A DNA stretch of 10,960 nucleotides from contig JASHVB010000664.1 in assembly GCA_030039695.1 (NCBI GenBank), positions 1 through 10,960 on the forward strand, written 5' to 3'. Below are positions 10,513-10,960 of this stretch, one piece after another. The DNA is from Acetobacteraceae bacterium (GTDB taxonomy: Bacteria; Pseudomonadota; Alphaproteobacteria; Acetobacterales; Acetobacteraceae). The notes below the pieces were generated by a model. It was not told where the DNA came from. It searched no databases and saw only the letters and a program-made list of their open reading frames with translations. Position 1 is the first letter of the stretch. Each line of letters opens with the position of its first letter. Made by a program: the position numbers and the translations under genes.

Positions 10513-10960
10513 GGGGTTAGCCAGCCAGCGATGCGGCGTCCGCGCCAGGCGGTTATTGCTCCGCCGGGCGGGTGCGGCGGCAATGCTTCGCGTGCGCGGA
10601 TATTGCGTGGCGCTTTCGCGCGGAGGTCACGGCGACGTTCACCAATCCAAGCCCCATCACGGATCAGCGCGCCAGCGTATCGCCGTGGAGTTCCTTCATC
10701 GCGCAATGGCCATGCTCGTCGCAGGGTCACTCCGAAGGTGGCAAAGCTCAGGTCCGAGGCCGTCCTCGAAGCCGACGCCGTGCACGGCAGCCGCGGTCGT
10801 CCGCGTTCAGCCGCGTCCCGGCCCTGTCGGCAGGAAAGCGGCCACGGCCTAAGTGGTGTCGCAGGGCAGTTCCGGTAGCGAAAGACGCGACGTCTCCCCA
10901 CCGCGCGCCCTTCTGACGGAGCAACGCCCCCCTGGGACGGCCGGAAATGGCCGGGGCACC
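10513..10960. other. Right end without a supportable gene
   Basis: Frames are open on both strands, as is usual at this GC content, but all are Arg/Pro/Ser-rich and none resembles a known protein. What can be seen is structure: a 12-base perfect palindrome GCCGTGCACGGC at 10777-10788, a hairpin AGACG-CGA-CGTCT at 10883-10895, and CGGCC-GGAAAT-GGCCG at 10938-10953. On the - strand between 10785 and 10664 protein-like stretches occur in shifting frames, ending at a TGA at 10664-10666, which could be a decayed gene. No tRNA, RNase P, SRP or tmRNA signature was recognised. Confidence 0.4.

Noticed and set aside
10464..10901. A 145-codon - strand frame and 98-115-codon + strand frames at the right end
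   Set aside because: All are Arg/Pro/Ser-rich with no recognisable domain, and they overlap one another; none stands out as coding.

Overview
The window is ordinary chromosomal DNA from a GC-rich bacterium, most likely an alphaproteobacterium. The signs are a zinc-free bL36 ribosomal protein of the alphaproteobacterial type, a SUV3-type helicase (the family shared by alphaproteobacteria and mitochondria), a two-domain NifU-like scaffold protein, and an IlvC close to those of rhizobia and relatives. A Rhodospirillales or Acetobacteraceae-like source would fit, but this is inference and no rRNA or tRNA is present to confirm it.

Layout, left to right. On the + strand lie the 3' part of ilvC (ketol-acid reductoisomerase, first 53 or so residues outside the window), a macro-domain ADP-ribose hydrolase gene, and rpmJ (bL36). 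rpmJ has a good candidate promoter whose -35 box overlaps the stop codon of the macro gene. A 364-base gene-free stretch (1659-2022) with several hairpins follows, two of them related in sequence. On the - strand come polA (DNA polymerase I with both exonuclease domains and intact motifs) and, upstream of it by 59 bases, an acyl-CoA dehydrogenase; the two could be co-transcribed. An 89-base divergent region separates the dehydrogenase from a + strand family 9 glycosyltransferase (heptosyltransferase type). That gene converges, with only 13 bases between stops, on a long - strand SUV3-like RNA/DNA helicase. Upstream of the helicase, also on the - strand, is an nfuA-like iron-sulfur scaffold gene, separated from it by a strong stem-loop. 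The last 448 bases or so contain no gene I can support, but hold several dyads and a stretch that may be a decayed reading frame.

The genes do not form one pathway: they are housekeeping functions (branched-chain amino acid synthesis, translation, replication and repair, fatty acid or branched acyl-CoA oxidation, envelope glycan synthesis, RNA metabolism, Fe-S cluster assembly) in several transcription units. I found no CRISPR array, complete insertion sequence, phage gene or recognisable defence system. The points most worth checking are the paired hairpins at 1715-1848, the leaderless-looking start of the helicase, the relocated catalytic base of the acyl-CoA dehydrogenase, and the unexplained right end.
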